Shown: positions 27,663 through 36,002 of the stretch, piece by piece
Position numbering within the stretch: the first letter of the stretch is position 1
Layout: each line of letters starts with the position of its first letter
From: Rhodopseudomonas palustris
GTDB taxonomy: Bacteria > Pseudomonadota > Alphaproteobacteria > Rhizobiales > Xanthobacteraceae
Assembly: GCF_007005445.1 (NCBI RefSeq)
Contig: NZ_CP041387.1
Location: 2,046,001 to 2,110,000, forward strand
Direction of reading: 5' to 3'
Length of the DNA: 64,000 bases
Program-made: the position numbers and the translations under genes
Notes under the pieces: model-generated
Told to the model about the DNA's origin: nothing
Seen by the model: only the letters and a program-made list of their open reading frames with translations
Databases searched by the model: none

Positions 27663-27884
27663 TCAGCCGAAGATGACGTCTTGGTCTGCCAGATAGTCTG
27701 CGGCGAAGGTCTGCACGGCGAGAATGTCATCGGCGGTCAGCCGCGGATGATCGGCGATGATCTCGGCCGTGGAGAGGCCCGCACCGAGCTTGCGCAGGAT
27801 CATTTCCACCGGGATGCGCGTGCCGCGCACGACCGGCTTGCCGCCCATCACCTCGGGATTGATCTCGATCCGCTCATGTCGCAT
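27663..27884 (-). CDS. DUF433 putative antitoxin (second copy)
   Basis: A 73-residue DUF433 protein: RIEINPEVMGGKPVVRGTRIPVEMILRKLGAGLSTAEI, then HPRLTADDILAVQTFAADYLA. The GGKPVVRGTRIPV motif is the classical form of the family. The start is uncertain: the ATG at 27884 gives the family's usual length but lacks a good ribosome site, and a GTG at 27932 is a possible alternative. The toxin gene follows 2 bases after its stop. It is one of two such pairs within 1.5 kb. Confidence 0.82.
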   Translation of the reverse strand: MRHERIEINPEVMGGKPVVRGTRIPVEMILRKLGAGLSTAEIIADHPRLTADDILAVQTFAADYLADQDVIFG

Positions 27885-28036
27885 GGCACCGACCGCAGCT
27901 TGCTCAGGGTTCACGATAGCATAGTTCACCGCGCTTGCCAGGGTGCGGGGTTGCCCGCCTGCGGCCCGAGCGACCCCAAGCCGCTCCGTCACCGCCCCCA
28001 TTGCTTCCCCCGCCCCTCCCGGGCCAATAATTTGGC

Positions 28037-28813
28037 ATGACGCTGCACGACTTCCGACTCGCCGTTCGCCGGCTCTATGACGGCGCCACTCCGCGCGGGG
28101 TGGCGTTTCGCTATGGCCTGTTGGCGTTCGATATCGTCACCATCCTGTTCATCGTCGGCACCTCGTTCCTGCCGCAGAGTCCGGTCGTCGAGATGCTCGA
28201 TACCGGGTTCGGCGTCCTGATCATGATCGACTTCGTGGCGCGTCTGTATGCCAGCCGGCGGCCGATGCGGGAGTTCGGCCGGCTCGCGACCTGGACCGAT
28301 CTGGTCGCGATCGCGTCGTTCCTGGCGCCGCTGCCCGGCGAGGGGGCCGGCTTCCTGCGCATCCTGCGCACGCTGCGTGCGTTCCAGGATTACCAGATGC
28401 TGACCCGGCTGCGCAGCGACAGTAGCTTCTTCCGCCGCCACGAGGAGGTGGTGGTCGCGGTGGCGAGGCTCGCGGTGTTCATCTTCGTGATGACGGCGAT
28501 CGTTTACGAAACCCAGCATTTCCGCAATCCGCAGATCGGCAACTACGCCGACGCGCTGTATTTCACCGTCACCGCGCTGACCACCACCGGGTTCGGCGAC
28601 ATCACCCTCGCCGGCACGCTGGGACGGATGATCAGCGTGGTGATCATGATCTTCGGCGTCACGCTGTTCTTCAATCTGGCGCGGGCGCTGATCAGTCCGA
28701 ACAAGGTGCGCTTCCCCTGCCCGACCTGCGGACTGCAGCGCCACGATGCCGATGCGGTGCATTGCAAGGCGTGCGGCACCGTGCTGAATATTCCGGACGA
28801 GGGGCGGAACTGA
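28037..28813 (+). CDS. Voltage-gated K+ channel-like protein with C-terminal zinc ribbon
   Basis: A ~257-residue six-helix ion channel of the inner membrane. Helices S1-S3 occupy ~25-100. The S4-like segment is FLRILRTLRAFQDYQMLTRLR with regularly spaced arginines. S5 is ~138-157, the pore helix is ~172-181, and the selectivity filter is TTTGFGD (~183-189); S6 follows (~195-215). GFGD instead of GYGD still fits K+ selectivity. The tail is a zinc ribbon, CPTCGLQRH...CKACG (~228-247), in place of the RCK or cyclic-nucleotide domains usual in bacterial channels. The gene is monocistronic or leads the following periplasmic gene. Confidence 0.88.
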   Translation: MTLHDFRLAVRRLYDGATPRGVAFRYGLLAFDIVTILFIVGTSFLPQSPVVEMLDTGFGVLIMIDFVARLYASRRPMREFGRLATWTDLVAIASFLAPLPGEGAGFLRILRTLRAFQDYQMLTRLRSDSSFFRRHEEVVVAVARLAVFIFVMTAIVYETQHFRNPQIGNYADALYFTVTALTTTGFGDITLAGTLGRMISVVIMIFGVTLFFNLARALISPNKVRFPCPTCGLQRHDADAVHCKACGTVLNIPDEGRN

Positions 28814-28851
28814 GCCTGTTGCCGCGCCGCTCGCTGCCGACAGGATCCGCC

Positions 28852-29373
28852 ATGCTCATCCGCCGCTTTGCGCTCGCCCTCCTCGCCGCCGCTTCCGCCC
28901 TGCCCGCAGCCGCGCTCGCACAGGCACCGGCCAAGACGAACGCGACCGATCCCGCCGCACTGCTCACCCGGCTCTACGCCGCAGCCGCCAAGGACAATGC
29001 CGGCGGCGCCTTCGTCAACAACGCCAAGGAGCGGGCGAAGTACCTGTCGAAATCCCTTGCCTTGCTGTGGACCAGGGCCGAGGCGAAAGTGCCGGACGGC
29101 GAGATCGGGCCGATCGATTTCGATCCGGTGAGCAATTCGCAGGATCCGGACATCAAGTCGTTCGCGATCAAGGCCCAAACCCAGGACGATGCCCGCGCCA
29201 CGCTGGCGGTGGCGCTGATCGGCAGCCAGCCGCGCAAGGTCGCCGCCGACAGCGTGATCCGCTACGAGCTGGTGCGCGACGGTGCGCGGTGGCGGATCGA
29301 CGACATCCGCGGCAGCGTCGAGGGTCAGCCGTGGTCGGTGCGGCAGATGCTGGAAGCATCGCTGAAGAACTAA
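28852..29373 (+). CDS. Periplasmic hypothetical protein (DUF3828-like)
   Basis: A 173-residue protein with a signal peptide (RRFALALLAAASALPAAALA, cleavage near residue 22) and a ~130-residue mature domain: LLTRLYAAAAKDNAGG, YLSKSLALLWTRAEAKV, IDFDPVSNSQDPDIKSFAIKA, VIRYELVRDGARWRIDDIRG. The end pattern WRIDDI and the overall plan fit the DUF3828 (cystatin/NTF2-like) family. Function unknown. The ATG at 28852 starts 39 bases after the channel gene, preceded by CAGGA. Confidence 0.72.
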   Translation: MLIRRFALALLAAASALPAAALAQAPAKTNATDPAALLTRLYAAAAKDNAGGAFVNNAKERAKYLSKSLALLWTRAEAKVPDGEIGPIDFDPVSNSQDPDIKSFAIKAQTQDDARATLAVALIGSQPRKVAADSVIRYELVRDGARWRIDDIRGSVEGQPWSVRQMLEASLKN

Positions 29374-29409
29374 TCGAAGCCCCCGGCGTTGCCGCTCCGC
29401 GCCATCACG

Positions 29410-29425
29410 ATCGTGGCGCCACGAT
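29410..29425. repeat. 16-base perfect palindrome in an intergenic gap
   Basis: ATCGTGGCGCCACGAT is its own reverse complement. It lies 37 bases after the DUF3828-like gene in a 287-base gap (29374-29660) without any gene I can support. It may be a protein-binding site or part of a transcript end; there is no following T-run. Confidence 0.35.
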
Positions 29426-29660
29426 GGTGGTGCGGTGACGTACCGCTTCTGCACCGCCCGCCTCCGGGATTGTCCGGGTTGCGCGGCGCAGCGCGGTGTG
29501 GCCTTACCCTCCGTACGCATCCACAGTGGCCTGCGTCGCAACGACGCCGCGCTTGCCACCTCGCCGTCCCCTTGACTTCACCGGGGCCGGCATCACCTGA
29601 CTGCCAACGGCACGCCGGCAATTGCCGTCGCGGCCGGACATTGAACTTTGAGGAGACGTC

Positions 29661-29951
29661 ATGAGCGGGACCACGGCCGCAGCCAACGTGCGCGACAACA
29701 AGGCGCTGAACCGCTTCGAACTCGACGCCCATGGCGAGATCGCGTTTGCGAGCTATCGACGCACCGGCGGCCGCGTCGTCATCACCCACACCGAGACCCC
29801 GCCGCCGCTGCGCGGCCGCGGCATCGCCTCCAGCCTGGTGCGCGGCGCGCTCGATCTGATCCGCGCCGAAGGCGCCAAGGTCGGCGCCGGCTGCGGCTTC
29901 GTTGCCGATTATCTCGACGCCCATCCGGAATACGCCGACCTCACCGCCTGA
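29661..29951 (+). CDS. YidJ/GCN5-related small N-acetyltransferase
   Basis: A 96-residue single-domain acetyltransferase of the small GNAT class (YjdJ-like). Visible are the strands NRFELDAHGEIAFASYRRTGGRVVITHTE, the acetyl-CoA loop PPLRGRGIASSLVRGALDLIRAEG (R-G-R-G-I-A) and the family's C-terminal GCGFVADYLDAHPEYADL. GAGGAG lies upstream of the ATG. Substrate unknown. Confidence 0.88.
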   Translation: MSGTTAAANVRDNKALNRFELDAHGEIAFASYRRTGGRVVITHTETPPPLRGRGIASSLVRGALDLIRAEGAKVGAGCGFVADYLDAHPEYADLTA

Positions 29952-30082
29952 GGTCTCGTCCGGACCGCGTGCGCGGTCCAGTGATTGCCCGCCGCTGCGG
30001 GCTGTGGCATCGGTTCCACAGCGCGCGGCACGCCGGCAGGTTCTGTGGTCTCCTGCGGTCGCGCTCCGCAGGAGCCGTGAAG

Positions 30083-30490
30083 ATGACCGTGTCGCCGCCG
30101 CCGGGCTTTCAGCCGTTCGCCGTTCAGGACGGCTACATCGGCACCAACGGACCTTACTACTGGCGGCAGAGCGCAGACGGCCAGCCGGAGTTTGGCTTCC
30201 TCAGCGACGAGCGTCACGGCAATCCCAACGGCGTGCTGCATGGCGGCGCGCTGCTCGGCTTTCTCGATACCATCTTGGGATTTTCGGTGGTGCTGGCGGG
30301 ACAGCGGCGTTGCGCCACGGTCTCGCTCGACAGCCGCTTCCTCGCCACCATCGAGCCGGGCGGCTGGATCACCGGCCGCACCACGATGAAGAAGCTGTCG
30401 CGCAGCCTCGCCTTCATCGACGCCGAAGCGCTCGCTGGCGACAAGCTGCTGGTCACCACCAGCGCCGTGTTCAGAATATTCGAGTCCTGA
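30083..30490 (+). CDS. PaaI-like hotdog thioesterase
   Basis: A 135-residue hotdog-fold acyl-CoA thioesterase of the PaaI/4HBT type. The active-site segment is HGNPNGVLHGGALLGFLDTILG, with the HGG motif at the start of the hot-dog helix. It is followed by CATVSLDSRFLATIEPGGWITGR and SLAFIDAEAL, then LLVTTSAVFRIF, typical for the family. The ATG at 30083 has GGAG 8 bases upstream. Substrate is not predictable; neighbours give no hint. Confidence 0.87.
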   Translation: MTVSPPPGFQPFAVQDGYIGTNGPYYWRQSADGQPEFGFLSDERHGNPNGVLHGGALLGFLDTILGFSVVLAGQRRCATVSLDSRFLATIEPGGWITGRTTMKKLSRSLAFIDAEALAGDKLLVTTSAVFRIFES

Positions 30491-30560
30491 CGCATCGTCA
30501 CGCGGCCACGCCATGCCGCAAGCGACCGGCACGGCGGACCATCCAGGATGACGTGTCAGA

Positions 30561-30965
30561 TCAGTGCTTGATGTCGGCCGGCAGCTTGCCGCCATTGGCG
30601 ACCAATTTGGCCATCACCTGCTTGTGTAGCCAGATGTTCATCGATGCCGAGTCGTTCATGTCGCCGCTGTAGCCGAGCTCCTTGGCGAGCTCCTTGCGGG
30701 CCGACAGGCTGGAATCGATATCGAGCGCCTTCATCAAATCGACGATCGAAGTGCGCCATTCCAGCTTTTCACCCTTGGCCTTCACCGCCTTGTCGAGGAT
30801 CGGCGCGACATCGACCGACGGCGCGGCGGTGGGCTGTGGCGCGGTCGGCGCCGGTGCCGTACCCGCCGCAGCGGTGGTGGTTGGCGCCGACGCCTCGGCG
30901 CTGCCTGATGCCGCAGCGGCGCTGTCGCCGAAAATCGCGCTCATGATCTTGCCGAAAATGCTCAT
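30561..30965 (-). CDS. DUF3597 protein
   Basis: A 134-residue protein. Residues 1-13 (MSIFGKIMSAIFG) form a short hydrophobic start, followed by an Ala/Pro/Thr-rich linker (~14-50), and the conserved DUF3597 domain (~52-134): VDVAPILDKAVKAKGEKLEWRTSIVDLMKAL, RKELAKELGYSGDMNDSASMNIWLHKQVM. DUF3597 proteins are small, helical, and of unknown function. GGGGGAGG precedes the ATG at 30965. Confidence 0.9.
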   Translation of the reverse strand: MSIFGKIMSAIFGDSAAAASGSAEASAPTTTAAAGTAPAPTAPQPTAAPSVDVAPILDKAVKAKGEKLEWRTSIVDLMKALDIDSSLSARKELAKELGYSGDMNDSASMNIWLHKQVMAKLVANGGKLPADIKH

Positions 30966-31328
30966 GCTGGCCTCCCCCTGTTTGCGATGCCGTGCATCGT
31001 GCACTCCAACAATTGCCGGCCCCGTTGGGTTCCACCGGCGGATCGTTGCGCGCGCGGAGCGGTGCCTCGCGAGATCAGTTCACCCGTCCACCCGAGTCGG
31101 CCTCGCACCGCAGCATCGAAAATCACCAAAGCTTGAGCAACGACCGCTACTAAGCGGCGTTAGGATACCTTCACAGGTCGCGGCAAGTTCGGGTCACAGG
31201 ACCAGTTCGTTCGTTGCTCTCGCGTCTGGCTCCTTACTGATCGTTCGTGTCCGCACAACAAGCGCCCGGCCCGCCGTTTCGGCGCACGGCCGGTGATGAT
31301 CAACGTCGAACACGGGAGGACGCTACGC
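30966..31328. other. 363-base divergent intergenic region
   Basis: Lies between the DUF3597 gene (minus) and the DUF2189 gene (plus). No gene, hairpin terminator or repeat that I can defend is present. It must hold both promoters. GGGAGG just upstream of 31329 is the ribosome site of the plus-strand gene. Confidence 0.5.
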
Positions 31329-32225
31329 ATGGCCACGACCTATTCTTCCGATCGTGCCGCAATCGCTGCGGACGACGCTGTCCCCGCCGTCCATCGCATC
31401 GGCTTTGCCGATCTCGGCGCCGCGCTTCGGCAAGGCTGGGAGGATTTCAAAGCGGTGCCGAGCCACGCGGTGATGCTGGTGCTGATCTATCCGGTGCTGG
31501 GCCTGGTGCTGGCGCGGATGGTGCAAGGCTACGCAGTGCTGCCGTTGCTGTTTCCGCTCGCCGCCGGCTTTGCGCTGCTTGGCCCGTTCGCCGCGCTCGG
31601 GCTGTATGAGCTGAGCCGCCGCCGCGAACGCGGCGAGCCGGCGACCGCCTCGAACGCCGTGGCGGTGCTGCGGTCGCCGTCGCTCGCCGCGATGCTCGGG
31701 TTCGGCGCTATCCTGCTGGCGCTGTTTCTCGTGTGGCTCGCCGCCGCGCAGGCGATCTACGTCGCGCTGTTCGGCTACGCTCCGGCCGCTGCAATCCCGG
31801 ACTTTGCACGCCGGGTGCTGACCACGCCGGAGGGCTGGAGCCTGATCCTGATCGGCTGCGGCGTCGGCTTCCTGTTCGCGCTGGCGGCACTGTGCCTGAG
31901 CGTGGTCGCATTCCCGATGATGCTGGACCGCAACGCCGGCATCGGCGACGCAATGGCGACGTCGCTGCGGGTGGTGGCGATCAATCCGTTGCCGATCGCC
32001 GCCTGGGGCGTGATCGTGGCAGTTCTGCTCCTCGTCGGCTCGGTGCCGGCATTCCTCGGTCTGGCGGTCGTGATTCCACTGCTCGGCCACGCCACATGGC
32101 ATCTGTACCGCAAGGCGGTCGAACCCAATCCGAAGCCGCCGCTGCTGCCGCCGATTCGCTCGCCCCGGCGGTCGGCTGCCGATTTCCCGGCGAACCTGCT
32201 GCAATGGAAGCGCAACGGGACCTGA
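31329..32225 (+). CDS. DUF2189 multi-pass membrane protein
   Basis: A 298-residue inner-membrane protein of the DUF2189 family. A short cytoplasmic start (RIGFADLGAALRQGWEDFKAVPSHAV) leads into about six helices: ~50-70, 72-95 (LPLLFPLAAGFALLGPFAALGLYEL), 120-148, 170-200 and 220-260. The motif FDLGAALRQGWxDF and the GPFAALGLYELSRRRERGE segment are typical. The C-terminus is Pro-rich and cytoplasmic. The ATG at 31329 follows GGAGG. Function unknown. A clear terminator lies 27 bases after the stop. Confidence 0.88.
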   Translation: MATTYSSDRAAIAADDAVPAVHRIGFADLGAALRQGWEDFKAVPSHAVMLVLIYPVLGLVLARMVQGYAVLPLLFPLAAGFALLGPFAALGLYELSRRRERGEPATASNAVAVLRSPSLAAMLGFGAILLALFLVWLAAAQAIYVALFGYAPAAAIPDFARRVLTTPEGWSLILIGCGVGFLFALAALCLSVVAFPMMLDRNAGIGDAMATSLRVVAINPLPIAAWGVIVAVLLLVGSVPAFLGLAVVIPLLGHATWHLYRKAVEPNPKPPLLPPIRSPRRSAADFPANLLQWKRNGT

Positions 32226-32252
32226 GCCGACTCGTCGGCAAGCTCCCCACCT

Positions 32253-32290
32253 CGGCCGCCGATCGTTCTCAGAGGTCGGCGGCCGTTTTG
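32253..32290 (+). terminator. Rho-independent terminator of the DUF2189 gene
   Basis: Perfect 10-base stem CGGCCGCCGA (32253-32262) / TCGGCGGCCG (32276-32285), followed directly by TTTTG. Confidence 0.85.
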
Positions 32291-32724
32291 TGCATTGCGA
32301 CAGATCAAATCGGCGATTCGCCCCTGAATGGATATTCACGTCCTCCGTATTTATGCGTATACTGCATGGGACGAGATCGAATTGTTCGAAGGTCTTAACC
32401 CGAACGAGGGACAGCTCCGGCACTAGAATGCAACTCTGGAACGCAAGCAGGCGCCGCCCAACGTAACACGTTACTGAAAATGCACTATAATTCAGCTCGT
32501 AGGGCTTCTAGGGAGGCTTGAACGGGCTCTCGACTGAAGGGCCAAACAGCCCCCCGAGCGAGCCGGCAGGGCCGAAAGGGTTAATCATTCCTTCCTGTCG
32601 GTATGCATTCACGGTCTAGCTGCGGTGCAACATTTTCGCTGCTGGTTTTCCGACTCGTCGCCTATATTCCTTTCGACGCTTCGGTTCTTCCGAAGAACTG
32701 AATCGTGGACAAGGAGACCATCCC
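32291..32724. other. 434-base intergenic region before the DUF1127 gene
   Basis: No ORF longer than a few dozen codons is supportable. It is more AT-rich than its surroundings. A perfect TATAAT (32486-32491) occurs, without a convincing -35, followed by a GC-rich segment (~32510-32580) with several short complementary blocks. A second possible -10 is CTATATT near 32662. The ribosome site AAGGAG at 32711-32716 belongs to the DUF1127 gene. A small RNA or a long regulated leader is possible. Confidence 0.4.
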
Positions 32725-32877
32725 ATGCTGCTTTCGCTCATCCGCGCAATCCGCGCGTTCCGGGACTATCAGCGCAATGTCGCTGAGTTGTCTCAGCTCA
32801 GCGATCGCGAACTGGCCGACATCGGACTTGACCGTTCGGACATCCCGCGCGTCGCTTCGGGTCACTACAACGGCTGA
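32725..32877 (+). CDS. DUF1127 (YjiS-like) small protein
   Basis: A 50-residue protein: a hydrophobic-basic start MLLSLIRAIRAFRDYQRN, then ELSQLSDRELADIGLDRSDIPRVA, the complete DUF1127 motif (L-S-D-R-E-L-x-D-I-G-L-x-R-x-D-I). In other alphaproteobacteria short DUF1127 proteins act with small RNAs in phosphate, carbon and stress physiology; here the role is unknown. AAGGAG sits 8 bases before the ATG. A strong terminator follows, so the gene is monocistronic with a long upstream region. Confidence 0.92.
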   Translation: MLLSLIRAIRAFRDYQRNVAELSQLSDRELADIGLDRSDIPRVASGHYNG

Positions 32878-32908
32878 CCCAACCTGCTGTTTTCTGCCCT
32901 CTACGGCC

Positions 32909-32940
32909 AACGCCCGCCTTCTGGCGGGCGTTGTCGTTTC
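32909..32940 (+). terminator. Rho-independent terminator of the DUF1127 gene
   Basis: Perfect 10-base stem AACGCCCGCC (32909-32918) / GGCGGGCGTT (32923-32932) with a TTCT loop, followed by GTCGTTTC. Confidence 0.85.
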
Positions 32941-33034
32941 GAGACGGTGTTGCGCTGCTGTGGCGATGGACTGCGGCGTGTCGCAGCGACTGAATCGGAT
33001 TTGATCCGCGGCTGAAACAGGCTAGCTGTAGCCG

Positions 33035-34471
33035 ATGACCAGCAGCCCCCACTCTTCTTCGCCCGTCGTTCATGTCATCGGCGCCGGCCTCGCCGGCTCG
33101 GAAGCCGCCTGGCAGATCGCCCGCCTGGGCGTCCCGGTCGTGCTGCACGAGATGCGCCCCACCCGGACGACCGAGGCGCACAAGACAGACGGTCTTGCCG
33201 AGCTGGTGTGCTCGAATTCGTTCCGCTCCGACGATGCCGCCAACAACGCGGTCGGGCTGCTGCATGCCGAGATGCGCAAGCTCGGCTCGCTGATCATGCG
33301 GGCGGCCGATGCCAACCAGGTGCCAGCCGGCGGTGCATTGGCGGTCGATCGCGACGGCTTTTCGGCCGCAGTGAGCAAAGCGCTGGCCGAGCATCCGCTG
33401 GTCGAGATCCGGCGCGAGGAGATTGATGGTCTGCCGCCGCAGGATTGGGCCAACGTCATCGTTGCGACCGGCCCGCTCACCTCTGCTCCGCTCGCCGAGG
33501 CGATCCGCGGCCTGACTGACGAGAGTGCGCTGGCGTTCTTCGACGCCATCGCCCCGATCGTACACCGCGACTCGATCGACATGTCGGTGGCGTGGTTTCA
33601 ATCGCGCTACGACAAAGTCGGCCCCGGCGGTACCGGCGCGGATTATCTCAACTGCCCGATGACCCGCGAACAGTACGACGCCTTCGTCGATGCACTGATC
33701 GCGGGCGATAAGGTCGACTTCAAGGATTGGGAAAAGGACACCCCGTATTTCGACGGCTGCCTGCCGATCGAAGTGATGGCCGAGCGCGGCCGCGAGACGT
33801 TGCGCCACGGCCCGATGAAGCCGGTCGGCCTGACCAATCTGCACAACCCGACGGTGAAGCCCTACGCCATCGTCCAGCTCCGGCAGGACAACAAGCTGGG
33901 CACGCTGTACAACATGGTCGGCTTCCAAACCAAGTTGAAGCACGGCGCGCAACAGCGCGTTTTCCGGACCATTCCCGGGCTGGAAAACGCTGAATTTGCA
34001 AGGCTCGGCGGCCTTCACCGCAACACGTTTCTCAACTCGCCGAAGCTGCTCGACGAAAGCCTTCGGCTGCGCGCATCGCCACGGCTGCGGTTCGCAGGGC
34101 AGATGACCGGCTGCGAGGGCTACGTTGAATCCGCCAGCGTCGGTCTGTTCGCAGGGCTGAGCGCCGCCGCCGATGCTCTCGGCCGATCGCTGGCCCCGCC
34201 GCCGCCGACCACGGCCCTCGGCTCCCTGCTCGGACACATCACCGGCGGCCACATCGAAACCATCGATGCCGGGCCGCGCTCGTTCCAGCCGATGAACATC
34301 AATTTCGGCCTGTTCCCGCCGCTCGCTAGTCCCCCGACCAAAGGCCCGGATGGCAAGCGGCTGCGTGGGCCGGAAAAGTCCGTCGCCAGGAAGCAGGCGC
34401 TCAGCGCCCGCGCCCTTGCCGACATGGACGGCTGGATCGCCGCAAATCTGAAGCTGCCGAAGGCGGCGTAG
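33035..34471 (+). CDS. trmFO: tRNA (uracil-54-C5)-methyltransferase TrmFO
   Basis: A 478-residue folate- and FAD-dependent enzyme that methylates U54 in the T-loop of tRNA. The FAD-binding Rossmann motif is [21 protein letters not shown] (residues ~9-29). Family signatures follow: [78 protein letters not shown] and [15 protein letters not shown]. The length is slightly above the ~440 usual, owing to the C-terminal region. It was formerly called Gid. No operon partner. Confidence 0.95.
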   Translation: MTSSPHSSSPVVHVIGAGLAGSEAAWQIARLGVPVVLHEMRPTRTTEAHKTDGLAELVCSNSFRSDDAANNAVGLLHAEMRKLGSLIMRAADANQVPAGGALAVDRDGFSAAVSKALAEHPLVEIRREEIDGLPPQDWANVIVATGPLTSAPLAEAIRGLTDESALAFFDAIAPIVHRDSIDMSVAWFQSRYDKVGPGGTGADYLNCPMTREQYDAFVDALIAGDKVDFKDWEKDTPYFDGCLPIEVMAERGRETLRHGPMKPVGLTNLHNPTVKPYAIVQLRQDNKLGTLYNMVGFQTKLKHGAQQRVFRTIPGLENAEFARLGGLHRNTFLNSPKLLDESLRLRASPRLRFAGQMTGCEGYVESASVGLFAGLSAAADALGRSLAPPPPTTALGSLLGHITGGHIETIDAGPRSFQPMNINFGLFPPLASPPTKGPDGKRLRGPEKSVARKQALSARALADMDGWIAANLKLPKAA

Positions 34472-34507
34472 TCGTCCGTCGCTGTCTAAGGGCGCAGAAG
34501 CGTCGCC

Positions 34508-34582
34508 CCGTCATCGCGAACGAAGCGAAGCAACCCGGAAGCTGCGCACCTGCGCTCGTGGACTGCTTGGTCGGGCCGCTCC
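34508..34582. repeat. Degenerate GTCATTGCGAGCGAAGCGAAGCAA-type repeat
   Basis: The segment CCGTCATCGCGAACGAAGCG then AAGCAACCCGG, followed ~35 bases later by GTGGACTGCTTGGTCGGGCC, resembles one half and the inverted other half of the better-preserved element at 47946-48066. It lies between the trmFO stop and the convergent NDUFAF6-like gene. Confidence 0.4.
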
Positions 34583-34602
34583 TCATGATGCGGAGAGGTC
34601 AG

Positions 34603-35475
34603 TTACATACGAAACGCTTTGCTCCGGCTTGCCCGCCACAGCGTCCACAGCGTGGCCAGCCGCGATCGCTCGAACGGCGTGAACGGATCGCGCTCGGGAG
34701 ACGCCAGAAGGTCGAGATCACGGCGGGCAAGCGCCAGCGGCAGGAAGGCCGGGCGCAGCGCGGTCGGCAGATCGGCCAGCTCGAGCAGTGCCTGATCGAG
34801 ATGCTTGCGCGCCTCGGCGATCACTTCTGCGAGCGCGGCGCGCAGCGCCGGGGTCGATTGGCCGCCGAAGACTTGCTCCAGGTCGCAGCCGTGTCGCAGC
34901 AGCACGTCGTTCGGCAGATAGAGTTGGCGGCGGGCGGAATCGTAAGGCAGCCGCGCCACGATCCGCCCGATCCCGATCGCGATGCCGGCGTGGCGCGCGA
35001 CGTGCTCGATCGCATCCGGAGCCTGCTCGGCGCCCTGCCCGAGCACCCGGGCGCCGAGCGCCAGCAGCGCGCCTTCGGTCTCGGCCAGATGCGGTTCGAG
35101 TACGGCCCAGTCCGGCATCGGGTCGTTGTAGAGATCGAAGATGTGAGCTTCGATCAGCCGCGTCAGCGGTTCGGCGGGCAGTGCGTGATCGGCGATGGTG
35201 CGCGTCAGTTCGACCGCGACCGGGTTGCCTTCGGCGCCGCCATGCGCAGCGTCGGACAGCAGATCGGTCCACCACTGCAACCGGATTTCGCCGGGGAGCG
35301 GCTGGCTGACCTGGCCGCGGACGCGGACGATCTCGGCATTGAACGCGGCGAGCGCCAGCAGCGGCCGGCGTTTCTCGGTCGCGACGAACAGCGTGGCCGC
35401 ATAACGGTCGAAGTCGGCCTCGCGCACCAGCCCGGCGCAGAACGCTGCGGTGCCGGTGTCGGCGGGCTCGCTCAT
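34603..35475 (-). CDS. Squalene/phytoene synthase-like protein, NDUFAF6 homologue
   Basis: A 290-residue protein with the trans-isoprenyl-diphosphate synthase fold. The first Asp motif is preserved (AHIFDLYNDPMPD; D-x-x-x-D), but the second, normally DxxED-x3-GRxYLP, reads YDSARRQLYLP, so synthase activity is doubtful. This is the pattern of NDUFAF6, the mitochondrial complex I assembly factor. The start is the ATG at 35475, which overlaps the stop of the Mth938/NDUFAF3-like gene by ATGA. The pair lies downstream of yajC-secD-secF, a neighbourhood reported for these assembly factors in alphaproteobacteria. Confidence 0.85.
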   Translation of the reverse strand: MSEPADTGTAAFCAGLVREADFDRYAATLFVATEKRRPLLALAAFNAEIVRVRGQVSQPLPGEIRLQWWTDLLSDAAHGGAEGNPVAVELTRTIADHALPAEPLTRLIEAHIFDLYNDPMPDWAVLEPHLAETEGALLALGARVLGQGAEQAPDAIEHVARHAGIAIGIGRIVARLPYDSARRQLYLPNDVLLRHGCDLEQVFGGQSTPALRAALAEVIAEARKHLDQALLELADLPTALRPAFLPLALARRDLDLLASPERDPFTPFERSRLATLWTLWRASRSKAFRM

Positions 35476-35855
35476 GGCACCGCGATCAGCGCGGCCGCGA
35501 CGCGCCGGCGCTCGCCGATCATGATGTTGTAGGTGCGGATCGCCGGGCCGGTCTGCATGGTGTCGAGCACGACGTTGACGTTGCGCAGCGCCTCCCGCAA
35601 CTGCCGCGGCGCGATCCAGACGTCGGCGCCGGTGCCGACGATCAGCGTGTCGATCGCATTGGCGTTGTCGAACACCCGCTGCAGGCTGTAGCGGTCGATC
35701 TGCTCCGGCCTGGTGACGTCCCAGCCCCACACCGCGTCGGGCAGGAACAGCAGCGATCCCTGGTGCGACATGTCGGCGAAATAGAACCCGCCCTTGCCAT
35801 AGGCGTCGACCGCAGCACTGCGGGGAAAGTGCGGAATCTCGGCGCGTTGTCCCAC
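35472..35855 (-). CDS. Mth938-like (DUF498) protein, NDUFAF3 homologue
   Basis: A 127-residue protein of the Mth938/DUF498 family: VDAYGKGGFYFADMSHQGSLLFLPDAVWGW, then ANAIDTLIVGTGADVWIAPRQLREALRN and TGPAIRTYNIMIGERRRVAAALIAV. The GTGAD and TGxAxRTYN motifs are the family hallmark. Mitochondrial NDUFAF3 of this family helps assemble complex I. The start is GTG at 35855. It is coupled to the NDUFAF6-like gene and lies ~150 bases after secF. Confidence 0.88.
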   Translation of the reverse strand: MGQRAEIPHFPRSAAVDAYGKGGFYFADMSHQGSLLFLPDAVWGWDVTRPEQIDRYSLQRVFDNANAIDTLIVGTGADVWIAPRQLREALRNVNVVLDTMQTGPAIRTYNIMIGERRRVAAALIAVP

Positions 35856-36002
35856 GGGCTAGCGTCCTGGGTCGAGCGGTTGCGTCATGCGGCGGCACCT
35901 TGGTTCGCGGCACACCGGAGCGGACCGTGCCAGCGCGTCAATCCGGTGGCACGGTCACGGTTCAAATTCCGGCTTCGGCAGTCAGCCTTGCCGGCTCGGC
36001 GC

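Noticed and set aside
29389..29660. Small ORFs in the gap between the DUF3828-like and GNAT genes
   Set aside because: Low-complexity Arg/Pro/Ser composition, no ribosome sites and no family resemblance.
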